Assembly: GCA_030528845.1 (NCBI GenBank)
Contig: JAUMYC010000025.1
Coordinates: forward strand, 1 to 17,742
Source: Eubacteriales bacterium
Lineage (GTDB): Bacteria > Bacillota_A > Clostridia > Christensenellales > Aristaeellaceae
Length of the DNA stretch: 17,742 nt
Reading direction: 5' to 3'
Made by a program: the position numbers and the translations under genes. This document shows, piece by piece, positions 1-7,689 of this stretch. The notes beneath the pieces were generated by a model. It did no database searches. It saw only the letters and a list, made by a program, of their open reading frames with translations, and had not been told where the DNA came from. The stretch's first letter is position 1. Each line of letters starts with the position of its first letter.

Positions 1-28
1 ATTTCAGCAAAATCCGGAGAGGGTGGCA

Positions 29-57
29 GTGGCGGGGGAGCTTGCTTCCCCGTCCAC
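29..57. other. Imperfect hairpin, upstream of window's first terminator
   Basis: GTGGCGGGG at 29-37 pairs with CCCCG-T-CCAC at 48-57, with one bulged T at 53. The stem continues through a G-T, an A-T and a G-C pair to a CTTG loop (41-44). It lies in the 3' region of whatever precedes the window. It may be the end of an RNA or of a coding region: two frames stay open across it but neither end is recognisable. Confidence 0.4.
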
Positions 58-58
58 C

Positions 59-90
59 GGTCAGTCAAAAAATGCTTTTTTTGACTGACC
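59..90. repeat. Perfect 14-bp hairpin, possible terminator
   Basis: GGTCAGTC followed by six A (59-72) pairs with T's and GACTGACC (77-90) around a four-base loop, giving a 14-bp perfect stem. There is no T-tract after it on either strand (AAACAG follows on plus), so it is a weak terminator by itself. It sits five bases before a clear terminator. The two probably act together, or this one serves as a transcript 3' end stabiliser. Confidence 0.5.
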
Positions 91-95
91 AAACA

Positions 96-128
96 GAAGC
101 CCGAGCAAACGCTCGGGCTTCCGTTTTT
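96..128 (+). terminator. Rho-independent terminator of upstream gene
   Basis: GAAGCCCGAGC (96-106) pairs perfectly with GCTCGGGCTTC (111-121) around an AAAC loop, followed by CG and five T (124-128). This is a standard intrinsic terminator on the plus strand. It ends a unit that lies outside the window and separates it from the ABC exporter that starts at 258. Confidence 0.8.
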
Positions 129-257
129 CTCATGCGTTTCTAATCTCATCCGGCCCGTATTTTTATCTTGCGCCTGTATGCTGGCTTCTGTAAAAACTGA
201 GCCGCGGCACAACAGATGCGCGCTGCCGTTCGTTATATGGGCAGGAGGATGAGGAAT

Positions 258-1991
258 ATGAAAAACGAAAACAGGAGCCAAAAAGAGCGCAGGCGCGCGC
301 TGACGGGGGAATTTTACCGGGAAAACAGGGGCGCCTTTGCGCTGATCGTAGGCTGCATGATCTGCCTTTCAGTGGTGAATGTCGCGCTTGCAGCGCTGAT
401 CAAGGAGCTCTTCGACGCGGCGGCGGGCACGCAGCTGCAGCCGGTCATCCGCCTGACGTGGGCGGGAGCGGGCGTGTTTGTGATGCTGGTCATCCCGGAT
501 CTGATCCGCACGGTCGTCGAGCCGCGCTTTTATTCCCGCGCGCTGAGCCGCTATAAGGAGCATGCCTTCCGCCGCATCACGGAAAAGGGCGTGGGCACGT
601 TTCAGAAGGAGAACACGAGCCGCTATCTTTCCGCGCTGACCAACGACATGAATTCCATCGAACAGAACTATCTCGAGCCGGTGTTTCAGCTCGTGATGCA
701 GATCTTCACCTTTTTCGGCGCGCTTGCGCTCATGCTGTATTACAGCCCGCTGCTCACGGCCATCGCGCTTTTGCTCTCCGTGCTCCCGCTGATCAGCGCT
801 GTGCTCACGGGCGGCGCGCTGACAAAGGCGGAGCAGGAGATGTCGGATCGGAACGAGCATTTTGTGGGAACGGTGCGCGATCTGCTGGAGGGCTTCACGG
901 TCGTGAAGAGCTTCCGCGCGGAGCAGGAAGCGCAGGAGCTCTTTGTCTCGCAAAACGCCGCGCTGGAGCGTGCGCGCGCGAAGCGCAGGAAGACGGCGAC
1001 GTTCATCGGCGTGCTCGCGGGAGATCTGGGCGCCTTCGTGCAGATCGCCGTGTTCGCGATCGGCGCGTTCATGGCGGTGACGGGCATGGGCGTGACGGCG
1101 GGCGTGGTCATGTCCTTTGTACAGATGATGAACTATGTGCTGGGCCCGGTGCAGTCCATCCCGCCCATCATCGCCAACCGCAAAGCGGCGCGGGCGCTGA
1201 TCGACAAGCTGGCCGAATCGCTCAGCGACAACACCGCCCGCACGGGAAAAGACGTGCCGCCGAGGCTGGAGAAGGCCATCGCCGTGCAGGGGGTCAGCTT
1301 TGGCTATGAGGAGGACAGGCCCATCCTGCGCGATGTGGACTGCGTCTTCGAGGCGGGGAAGAGCTATGCCGTGGTGGGCGCGAGCGGCAGCGGCAAGAGC
1401 ACGCTGCTCAATCTCCTGCTGGGCTTTCGGGAGGATTACGCGGGGCGGATCCTGCTGGACGAACACGAGCTGCGCGAGATCTCGCCCGAATCGCTGTTTG
1501 ATATCGTGTCCATCGTGCAGCAGAACGTGTTTGTTTTTAACGATACCATCCGGAACAATATCACCATGTTTCATGAGTTTCCGGAAGATGAGGTGCGGCG
1601 GGCGATCGAACGCAGCGGTCTGAGCGCGCTGGTGCGGCAAAAGGGAGAGGGATATCTTTGCGGCGAAAACGGCAAAGCCCTCTCCGGCGGAGAACGACAG
1701 CGCATTTCCATCGCGAGATGTCTGCTGCGCAACACGCCCGTGATGCTCATCGACGAGGCGACCGCGGCGTTGGACGCGGCGACGGCGTTCGGTGTGACAA
1801 AGGAGATATTGGCGCTGGAGGGGCTCACGCGCATCGTGGTGACGCACAGGCTGGAGGAGGCGCTGCTGCGCGCCTACGACGGCATCGTGGTGCTGCGCGG
1901 CGGGCGCATCGTGCAGTGCGGAAGATTCGACGAGCTGATGGAGGACAAGGGCTATTTCTATTCGCTTTTCACCGTTTCGCAGGCGTATTGA
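258..1991 (+). CDS. ABC exporter, fused membrane and ATPase domains
   Basis: This 577-residue protein is a half-size ABC exporter that pumps an unknown substrate out of the cell as a dimer. The N-terminal half is an ABC type 1 transmembrane domain with hydrophobic segments near residues 25-48, 65-85, 145-190 and 255-300. The ATPase half has Walker A GASGSGKST (374-382), signature LSGGERQ (475-481), Walker B VMLIDEAT with catalytic E500, and H-loop H530 in VTHR. The start at 258 was chosen because AGGAGG at 243-248 lies 9 nt before it; in-frame ATGs at 216, 237 and 249 have no such site. The family includes multidrug, lipid and bacteriocin exporters, and nothing here fixes the substrate. No partner half-transporter is adjacent, so a homodimer is likely. 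A separate promoter precedes the next operon. Confidence 0.9.
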   Translation: MKNENRSQKERRRALTGEFYRENRGAFALIVGCMICLSVVNVALAALIKELFDAAAGTQLQPVIRLTWAGAGVFVMLVIPDLIRTVVEPRFYSRALSRYKEHAFRRITEKGVGTFQKENTSRYLSALTNDMNSIEQNYLEPVFQLVMQIFTFFGALALMLYYSPLLTAIALLLSVLPLISAVLTGGALTKAEQEMSDRNEHFVGTVRDLLEGFTVVKSFRAEQEAQELFVSQNAALERARAKRRKTATFIGVLAGDLGAFVQIAVFAIGAFMAVTGMGVTAGVVMSFVQMMNYVLGPVQSIPPIIANRKAARALIDKLAESLSDNTARTGKDVPPRLEKAIAVQGVSFGYEEDRPILRDVDCVFEAGKSYAVVGASGSGKSTLLNLLLGFREDYAGRILLDEHELREISPESLFDIVSIVQQNVFVFNDTIRNNITMFHEFPEDEVRRAIERSGLSALVRQKGEGYLCGENGKALSGGERQRISIARCLLRNTPVMLIDEATAALDAATAFGVTKEILALEGLTRIVVTHRLEEALLRAYDGIVVLRGGRIVQCGRFDELMEDKGYFYSLFTVSQAY

Positions 1992-2034
1992 TGAGGCGGC
2001 GCTGTCTTTACAGGGAAAAAACAGCAGGAAGATG

Positions 2035-2063
2035 TTGACAACTGCGCATCCTATTGATATCAT
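2035..2063 (+). promoter_or_regulatory. Near-consensus sigma-A promoter of exporter operon
   Basis: The -35 is TTGACA (2035-2040), a perfect match. A 17-nt spacer follows, then -10 TATCAT (2058-2063, five of six matches) preceded by an extended TG motif (2055-2056). Transcription should start near 2070, leaving a leader of about 130 nt before the ATPase gene start at 2204. A dyad overlaps the -10, which points to repression. Confidence 0.75.
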
Positions 2064-2074
2064 AAAGATATCAA
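2054..2074. promoter_or_regulatory. Operator-like perfect dyad over the -10 box
   Basis: TTGATATC (2054-2061) and GATATCAA (2067-2074) form perfect 8-bp arms around a 5-nt centre. Symmetry extends outward as ATCC (2048-2051) against GGAT (2077-2080) after a single mismatch. The dyad covers the extended -10 and the expected start site, the usual place for a homodimeric repressor site. No regulator gene is encoded beside it, so the binding protein is unknown. GntR, TetR or MarR type proteins are common for ABC-2 exporters, but that is inference. Confidence 0.65.
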
Positions 2075-2203
2075 AAGGATAGTGCGAACCTGCGCCCGAT
2101 GGAGCTTTCAGACAAAAATTGCGACATTTGGGCGCGCAGGGCTTGCGCAGCGGGACGTCCCGTGCTACTCTTTTGCCTGTACAAGAAGGAGGGCGATAAA
2201 ATC

Positions 2204-3160
2204 ATGAGCCTGATCGTAAAGAACCTGACCAAATCCTATGGGGAGAAGATCGTTGTAGATCATCTGAGCTTTTCCATGTCCGAGCCGGGCGTATATGCGC
2301 TGCTGGGCACGAACGGCGCAGGCAAGACGACTTCCATCCGCATGATGCTGGGCATGCTCGCGCGGGACGAGGGCGAGGTGCTCTGGAAGGGCAAGCCGCT
2401 GACCACGGCCAGCTGCAACGTGGGCTATCTGGCCGAGGAGCGCGGGCTCTATCCCAAATACCGGCTGATGGACCAGCTGGTCTATTTCGCGCACCTGCGC
2501 GGCGTGAGCAAGGCGGAGGCGGAAAAGCGCGTGCGCTATTGGGCGGAGCGTCTGCACGCCGAGGAATACCTCTATCCGACCAAGATCACCCGCAGCTTTG
2601 GCGGCATGCAGCGCATGAGCTCCGGCCCGTCCATGAAGGCGGATCAGCTCTCCAAGGGCAACCAGCAGAAGATCCAGCTCATGACCGCGCTGATCTCCGA
2701 CCCGGAGCTGCTCATCCTCGACGAGCCGCTCTCCGGCTTGGATCCGGTGAACACGGATCTGTTCAAATCCATCATCCGCGAGGAGATCGAAGCGGGAAAA
2801 TATCTGATCATGTCCAGCCACCAGATGGCCACGGTCGAGGAATTCTGCAGCGAGATCACCATCATGGACCGGGCGAAGGCCGTGCTGCAGGGCAACCTCA
2901 ACGAGATCAAGAAGAGCTATGGCCGGGTGAACCTGCGGCTCAAGACGGAGGGCGACGCGACGGAATGCATCCGCCGCAGCGGCGCAGCGATCGTGCAGCA
3001 GAAGGAAAACGAGTATGTCTGCAAGGTGACGGGGGAAGGGCAGGCCAACGCGCTGCTGCGCACGCTCATCGAGCGGCAGATCCCCGTGGTCACGTTTGAT
3101 CTGCGCGAGCCGAGCCTGCATGAGATCTTCGTAGAAAAGGCGGGCGAGCATGATGAATAA
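2204..3160 (+). CDS. ABC-2 type exporter ATPase (NatA-like)
   Basis: This 318-residue cytoplasmic ATPase drives the two NatB-like permeases encoded next. Walker A GTNGAGKTT is at residues 35-43, the signature LSKGNQQK at 149-156, Walker B LLILDEP at 169-175 and the H-loop SSHQ at 204-207. After about residue 235 comes the C-terminal extension usual in this group (DUF4162-like). The start at 2204 is set by AAGGAGGG at 2186-2193; an in-frame ATG at 2099 would add 35 atypical residues without a good site. Residues around 128-147 look like an insertion just before the signature, which normally follows closely after a short segment in NatA-like proteins. The 3' end overlaps the next gene by 11 nt, indicating translational coupling. 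Known relatives export Na+ or antimicrobial compounds; the substrate here is unknown. Confidence 0.9.
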   Translation: MSLIVKNLTKSYGEKIVVDHLSFSMSEPGVYALLGTNGAGKTTSIRMMLGMLARDEGEVLWKGKPLTTASCNVGYLAEERGLYPKYRLMDQLVYFAHLRGVSKAEAEKRVRYWAERLHAEEYLYPTKITRSFGGMQRMSSGPSMKADQLSKGNQQKIQLMTALISDPELLILDEPLSGLDPVNTDLFKSIIREEIEAGKYLIMSSHQMATVEEFCSEITIMDRAKAVLQGNLNEIKKSYGRVNLRLKTEGDATECIRRSGAAIVQQKENEYVCKVTGEGQANALLRTLIERQIPVVTFDLREPSLHEIFVEKAGEHDE

Positions 3161-4469
3161 AGGGCAGTTTGCCGGCACGAAAGCGGTCTTCCGCTTCACG
3201 CTCGGGCAATATCTCAAGAGCCGCTCCACGATCATCACCATGATCGTGCTGCTCGTCTCCAGCGTGGCGAGCCTGCTGGTCGCAACGCTGAGCATGTCCA
3301 ATGGCGTCGTGGAATCGACGGAACTGCTGGGCATACAGATCGTCGACGAGGCCGGGCTTTCCGTGCGGGCGGAGGACGTATGCGCCGCCGACGAGCTGCT
3401 CGCGCAGCTGCCCGTCGGCGTATGGCAGGAGGAAGAAGAGGCGCGGCTCGCCTCTGGCTGGAAGACCGCGCTGGTCACCGTCCGAGTCGACGAGTTCGGC
3501 GCCCTTGCGGTCCATGCGAAGGCCTTTGAGGACGGGCAGCTCTCCGACGGCGACCTCTCCCGCGCCGCAAACGCCGTGCTTTCTGCGGCGGAAAAGGCGC
3601 GCAGCCGGGCGCTGGCCGGCGATGAAGCGCAGATCGGCCTGCTCACGGCGCCCGTCAGCGTCTCGACGAGCACTCTGAACGAATACTATTCGCCCTCCGA
3701 ACAGAAGGAGGACATGAATTTCGACACGCGCTATCTGCTCACATTCATTTATTCCATCTTGCTGATGATGCTCGTGAGCTTTTCCAGCAGCTATATCGTG
3801 CGCGCCGTGATCGAGGAAAAGGCCAGCCGCCTTGTGGAGACGCTGATGGTCAGCGTGCAGCCCATGGCGCTGATCATCGGCAAGATCCTCGCCTCCATGT
3901 GTCTGGTGGCGATCCAGCTGCTGCTGCTGGTAGCCGGGTTTGCGGGCTCGTGGTTCATGGTCACGCGCGTGCTGCAGCTTTCGAACGTGCAGGCGCTGTT
4001 TGCCCAGACGAACGTCGGCGCGATCTTGAGCGGGCTGGATGTGGGCATGGTGCTGGTGTTCGTCGTGTCCGTGCTCGTCGCCTATGCCTTCTATGCGCTG
4101 CTGGCCGGGCTTGCGGGCGTGCGCTGCAGCAATATGGAGGACGTGGAAAGCGCAAATGTGAGCATCGTGCTCACGTCTACGGCGGGGTATATCACCTCTG
4201 TGGCGACCTCGGCGCTGGGCGGCGGCGCGGCGACTGCGCTCTCGCTCATTCCCGTCGTCAATGTGTTCGTCGCGCCTGTGCGCTATCTCCTCGGGGAGAT
4301 CGGCCTGCCGGTGCTGCTGCTGAGCTGGCTGATCCAGCTCGTGTGCATCGCCCTGCTGGCCATATTCTGCCATAGAGTATACGGCGCGCTGCTCATGCGG
4401 CGCGGCAGCAAGGTGCGCATGAGGGACCTGCTCGCCATGGCGGGCCGCGGAAAGGGGGAGGCTGCATGA
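3150..4469 (+). CDS. ABC-2 type permease, NatB-like, first of two
   Basis: This 439-residue membrane protein has the NatB layout. One N-terminal transmembrane helix (about 28-48) is followed by an extracytoplasmic domain of about 140 residues. A cluster of roughly five helices runs from about residue 193 to 425. The hallmark coupling segment reads MVSVQPMALIIGKILA (about 232-247), resembling the conserved VSVSP...GKI of NatB proteins. A second ATG at 3153 is equally possible. The start lies inside the ATPase gene and the stop overlaps the next permease by 4 nt. It presumably forms a heterodimeric pore with the next product, energised by the ATPase. The extracytoplasmic domain differs clearly between the two permeases, so it may carry substrate specificity; that is inference. 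Confidence 0.88.
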   Translation: MMNKGQFAGTKAVFRFTLGQYLKSRSTIITMIVLLVSSVASLLVATLSMSNGVVESTELLGIQIVDEAGLSVRAEDVCAADELLAQLPVGVWQEEEEARLASGWKTALVTVRVDEFGALAVHAKAFEDGQLSDGDLSRAANAVLSAAEKARSRALAGDEAQIGLLTAPVSVSTSTLNEYYSPSEQKEDMNFDTRYLLTFIYSILLMMLVSFSSSYIVRAVIEEKASRLVETLMVSVQPMALIIGKILASMCLVAIQLLLLVAGFAGSWFMVTRVLQLSNVQALFAQTNVGAILSGLDVGMVLVFVVSVLVAYAFYALLAGLAGVRCSNMEDVESANVSIVLTSTAGYITSVATSALGGGAATALSLIPVVNVFVAPVRYLLGEIGLPVLLLSWLIQLVCIALLAIFCHRVYGALLMRRGSKVRMRDLLAMAGRGKGEAA

Positions 4470-5803
4470 AGAAGGGTTTGCTTCGCGGATGGAGAGAGGT
4501 CTTTGGTTTCACCTTCCGCCGGCATGTCTCCACGCGCGGCTACAGGACGTCAACGATCCTCGTTTCGCTGCTTCTTGTGGTGCTGATCGCGGGCGGCATG
4601 CTGCTCACGGATATCCTCATCTCGAGCGATTCCGGGTCGTCTGTGCAGGAGACGGCGATCACCAAAGCGGTCTTCGTCAACGAGACCGGCGCGCAGGCGG
4701 ACTGGAGCGTCTACGGCCTGCTTGGCGGCCTGTACGGCTCGATCCCCACCGAGCAGGCGCAGAGCGTGCAGGAGGCTGCGGAGACGATCGGCGAAACGGA
4801 GCTGATCGTGCTCGTCGAACAGGACGCGCACGGCCTGAACGTCCGCGCGCTGAGGCCGGAAAACAGCCTCGTCAGCGAGGAGGACGCCCTCGCCTATGCG
4901 AATTACATCTCCGCTTACATCGTGGCTCCGCTGGCCATCGGTATGGAGATCGACCCGGCCGCGCTGCAGGCGACCTTTGCAGGCTCGTACACGGTGCTCG
5001 AAACGGCGCAGGACGAGGGCGAAGAGAGCGGCGGCGGGCTGGCTGGCGAACTGATGGACATGATCGTGCCCTATGTGATGGTGATGATCATGTATTTCAT
5101 GGTGCTTGCATACGGACAGAGCGTCGCCGGAAGCGTGATCATGGAAAAAACCAGCAAGCTGATGGACCTGTTTCTGGTGAGCGTGCGCCCCGGCGCGCTG
5201 CTGCTGGGCAAGCTGCTCGCCATCGCGGCCACCGCCATTTTGCAGCTCGCCGCGTGGATCGCCTCTGCGGTCGCCGGCCTTGCGCTGGGCACGGCTCTGG
5301 TGCGCGCCGTCAATCCGGACACTACGCTCGGCCTGATCCGCTTTCTCGAGATCGCGGCGCAGCTGGGCACGGCCTTCAGCCCGGTGGGCATCCTCCTCGG
5401 CGTGCTCTTCTGCATGAGCGGCTTCCTGCTCTATTGCGCGCTTTCCGCGTTCGGCGGCGCGCTTGCGTCGAAGCCGGAGGATCTTTCCAGCACGAACGCG
5501 CTCTTTACGATGATCCTCATCATCTCCTTCCTCGGCGTGCTCTATTCGAACCCCGGCGAGATGGGCATGATCCCGGACGAAGGATGGTATCCCTGGATCC
5601 CCTTCGTGTCCATCCTCGTGATGCCCGGCAAGCTGATGTTGGGCAAGTTCTCCGTCGGCATGGGCCTTGCGTCGATGGCGATCGTGCTCGTCACGGCCTT
5701 TGCCATCACACTGCTCGCGGGCAAGGCATACGCGCTGTGTACCTTCCGCAAGGGAGAGCCGGTCAAGCCGACGCAGATCTTCTCTCTGCTGCGGCAGAAA
5801 TGA
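4466..5803 (+). CDS. ABC-2 type permease, NatB-like, second of two
   Basis: This 445-residue protein is a second NatB-like permease, sharing layout with its upstream neighbour. It has a first membrane helix (about 30-50), a large external domain (about 52-190), then five or six helices. A GALLLGKLLA coupling segment (about 247-256) follows LVSVRP. The start ATG is part of an ATGA overlap with the previous stop, with AAAGGGGGAGG just upstream, so translation is coupled. An acidic, Gly-rich stretch (EDEGEESGGGLAGE-like, near residues 180-195) precedes the second helix. Two distinct permeases with one ATPase suggest a heterodimeric exporter. A bidirectional terminator follows directly, making this the last gene of the operon. 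Confidence 0.88.
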   Translation: MKKGLLRGWREVFGFTFRRHVSTRGYRTSTILVSLLLVVLIAGGMLLTDILISSDSGSSVQETAITKAVFVNETGAQADWSVYGLLGGLYGSIPTEQAQSVQEAAETIGETELIVLVEQDAHGLNVRALRPENSLVSEEDALAYANYISAYIVAPLAIGMEIDPAALQATFAGSYTVLETAQDEGEESGGGLAGELMDMIVPYVMVMIMYFMVLAYGQSVAGSVIMEKTSKLMDLFLVSVRPGALLLGKLLAIAATAILQLAAWIASAVAGLALGTALVRAVNPDTTLGLIRFLEIAAQLGTAFSPVGILLGVLFCMSGFLLYCALSAFGGALASKPEDLSSTNALFTMILIISFLGVLYSNPGEMGMIPDEGWYPWIPFVSILVMPGKLMLGKFSVGMGLASMAIVLVTAFAITLLAGKAYALCTFRKGEPVKPTQIFSLLRQK

Positions 5804-5832
5804 CCGGGCGCTGCCCGAAAAAACAGAAAAAA

Positions 5833-5865
5833 CCGCCCGTTTTGCGTACTGTGCAAAACGGGCGG
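5833..5865. terminator. Bidirectional terminator between convergent genes
   Basis: CCGCCCGTTTTGC (5833-5845) pairs perfectly with GCAAAACGGGCGG (5853-5865), 13 bp with a 7-nt loop. A-rich sequence lies before the stem (T-rich on the minus strand), and CGTG plus six T follow on plus. It can end both the exporter operon on plus and the Fe-S assembly pair on minus. Confidence 0.88.
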
Positions 5866-5892
5866 CGTGTTTTTTGGAGCCGCAGAGGCGGT

Positions 5893-6813
5893 TTATTTGA
5901 GGAATCCGTTGACGATCTGCTCTTCGGCCTCCTGCTCGCTCAGGCCGAGGGTCATCAGCTTGATGAGCTGCTCGCCGGCGATCTTGCCGATGGCGGCTTC
6001 ATGCACGAGGCTCGCGTCCACGCTCGCGGCGGTGAGCTGCGGGCTGGCCAGCACCACGGCGTCGTCCATGATGATGGCGTCGCATTCGGTGTGGCCTGCG
6101 CAGGCGCAGTTGCCGTTGAGGCGGCTGACGAAGTTCTGCTTGCTCCTGTCCTTGGCGACGGAGCGGGAGATGATGTTGGCGGAGCAGCCCTCGCCGTTGA
6201 GGTCCACCACGAAATCGGTGTCGGCGGTCTGCTCGCCGGTGGTCATGATCTTCTCCTTCACCACAAGGCTCGCGCCTTCGCCCAGCACTGCGCTGGTCTT
6301 GCGGTAGGTGTCGTCCACTCCGGCGATCTGCGTGGTCTCCATTTCCATATAGCCGCCCTCGTCGATGAAGATCTCCGTGGTCGGGTTCATCACGCGCTTG
6401 CCGCGGCCTTCGCCCTCGCCGTAGTGCTTTTCGACATAGCGGATGCGGGCGTTTTTGCCGATGTGGAAGGAATGCACGCCGTCGTGGGCGGAGTCGCTGT
6501 CGCCGCAGTTGTGGATGCCGCAGCCGGCCACGATGGTCACGTCGCTGCCCTCGCCGACGAAAAAGTCGTTGTAGACGAGCTCCTTGAGCCCGGTCTCGGA
6601 GATGACGACCGGGATGTGCACGCTCTCGTTGACCGTGCCGGGCTTGATGATGATGTCGATGCCGGGCTTATCTTCCTTGGGGACGATCTCGATATTGGCA
6701 GTGGAAACGCGGCCGGCGGCCTGTCCGTTCAGGCGCAGGTTGTAGGCGCCCACGGGGAGCGCGTCGAGGTCGGCCACTTCCCGGAGCATGGCTTTGGTGA
6801 TCTCGTTCATCAT
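5893..6813 (-). CDS. SufB-like Fe-S cluster scaffold (SmsB type)
   Basis: This 306-residue SufB/SufD-family protein is a scaffold for assembling Fe-S clusters. It is much shorter than E. coli SufB (about 495). It keeps the beta-helix core and C-terminal signature: HTECD with C244 aligns with the essential SufB Cys405 region (TQCDS), and VHEAAIGKI with H271-E272 aligns with the VEHEAT region holding Glu434. The tail EEQIVNGFL matches the SufB end. Further cysteines are C98, C103, C210, C236 and C238. Tandem ATGs at 6813 and 6810 overlap the stop of the ATPase gene (ATGA), so translation is coupled. No SufS, SufU or SufD is in the window. This two-gene order matches the SUF-like minimal system (SMS) described in archaea and anaerobic bacteria. 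Confidence 0.88.
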   Translation of the reverse strand: MMNEITKAMLREVADLDALPVGAYNLRLNGQAAGRVSTANIEIVPKEDKPGIDIIIKPGTVNESVHIPVVISETGLKELVYNDFFVGEGSDVTIVAGCGIHNCGDSDSAHDGVHSFHIGKNARIRYVEKHYGEGEGRGKRVMNPTTEIFIDEGGYMEMETTQIAGVDDTYRKTSAVLGEGASLVVKEKIMTTGEQTADTDFVVDLNGEGCSANIISRSVAKDRSKQNFVSRLNGNCACAGHTECDAIIMDDAVVLASPQLTAASVDASLVHEAAIGKIAGEQLIKLMTLGLSEQEAEEQIVNGFLK

Positions 6814-7550
6814 GCTTTCACCCCCTCGATTTTGCGGGTCAGCACGCTGCAGGCCTGGCCGATGTCGGCGTTGTGCAGCAGCTCCGGCAGGACGTCTTCC
6901 CTCTTGCCGACGAAGCCGAGCTGACCGTTCTGGATGACGACGATCGTATCCGCAATATTCAGGATACGCTCCTGATGGCTGATAATGAGGATGGAGCCGC
7001 GCGTCTGCTCGTACATATTTTCGAACACGCGGATGAGGTTCTGGAAGGACCAGAGGTCGATGCCGGCCTCCGGTTCGTCGAAAATGGAGAGCTTCGTGCC
7101 GCGCGCGAGCGCCATGGCGATCTCGATGCGCTTGAGCTCGCCGCCGGAAAGGCTGCCGTTGAGCTCGCGGTCGATGTAATCGCGCGCGCACAGGCCCACC
7201 TCGCTCAGATACCGGCAGGCGTTTTCGATGCTGTCGTCGCCGCCCGCGGCGAGGCTGAGCAGGTCCTTCACCAGAAGGCCCTTGAAGCGCACGGGCTGCT
7301 GAAAGGCGTAGCTCACGCCCAGCTTCGCGCGCTCGGTGATGCTCATGTGCGTGATATCCACGCCGTCGAGCAGGATCCGGCCGGTCGTGGGCGTGTAAAT
7401 GCCCGCGATGAGCTTGGCCAGAGTGGATTTGCCGCCGCCGTTGGGGCCGGTGATGGCCACGAAGCGGTCGTCTATGGTCAGGGAGATATCATGCAGGATC
7501 TCCTTATTGCTGTCTTGGGCTTCAAAGCCGACGTGTTTTAATTCGAGCAT
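6810..7550 (-). CDS. SufC-like ATPase of Fe-S assembly (SmsC type)
   Basis: This 246-residue soluble ABC ATPase pairs with the SufB-like scaffold. Walker A GPNGGGKST is at residues 35-43, Q-loop QQ at 84-85, signature LSGGELKR at 134-141, Walker B SIFDEPEAGID at 155-165 and H192 in SHQ. The length matches SufC. The FDEPEAGID form is one I associate with the minimal two-gene systems rather than with E. coli SufC. The start at 7550 is supported by AAGGAG at 7566-7561, 10 nt upstream; an in-frame ATG at 7583 would add 11 residues and has no site. A TATAAT on the minus strand (7593-7588) gives a short leader. The gene is first in a two-gene operon and is divergent from the DUF89 gene. Confidence 0.9.
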   Translation of the reverse strand: MLELKHVGFEAQDSNKEILHDISLTIDDRFVAITGPNGGGKSTLAKLIAGIYTPTTGRILLDGVDITHMSITERAKLGVSYAFQQPVRFKGLLVKDLLSLAAGGDDSIENACRYLSEVGLCARDYIDRELNGSLSGGELKRIEIAMALARGTKLSIFDEPEAGIDLWSFQNLIRVFENMYEQTRGSILIISHQERILNIADTIVVIQNGQLGFVGKREDVLPELLHNADIGQACSVLTRKIEGVKA

Positions 7551-7587
7551 TTTTGAAGATCTCCTTGGTTTATTGATGGACAATCCT

Positions 7588-7593
7588 ATTATA
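7588..7593 (-). promoter_or_regulatory. TATAAT -10 box of the Fe-S assembly operon
   Basis: A perfect TATAAT reads on the minus strand 38 nt before the SufC-like start. The -35 is poor: GTTTCA at 17 nt spacing has only three matches. This fits an activator-dependent or repressed promoter. Confidence 0.45.
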
Positions 7594-7609
7594 CCGCATA
7601 TTTTGCGGT
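7593..7609. promoter_or_regulatory. Possible operator dyad ACCGCA/TGCGGT
   Basis: ACCGCA (7593-7598) and TGCGGT (7604-7609) form a 6-bp inverted repeat around five bases. It lies between the -10 and -35 regions of the Fe-S operon promoter, in the intergenic region shared with the DUF89 gene. It could regulate one or both genes. The regulator is unknown and a chance repeat is possible at this size. Confidence 0.35.
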
Positions 7610-7689
7610 CTGAAACGCGCCGTTATGCTAAATATGGATGACAATCGACAGGAAATATGCTATTTTTTAGGAGGAAGGGAGCGGTGTGT

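Noticed and set aside
168..196. TTGCGC and TAAAAA at 17-nt spacing before the ABC exporter.
   Set aside because: Only three and four consensus bases match, too weak to call as a promoter.
2002..2025. Small inverted repeats (CTGT/ACAG, GCTGT/ACAGC) after the first ABC exporter.
   Set aside because: Short stems with no T-tract; not a credible terminator.
369..2063. Long open frame on the minus strand across the ABC exporter.
   Set aside because: It is antisense to a protein with all ABC motifs, is rich in Arg, His and Gln as expected for a GC-rich antisense frame, and has no recognisable domain.
4489..6924. Long plus-strand frame of over 800 codons spanning the second permease and the SufB-like gene.
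   Set aside because: It crosses a strong terminator and overlaps two well-supported genes on opposite strands; its composition is that of an out-of-frame GC-rich translation.
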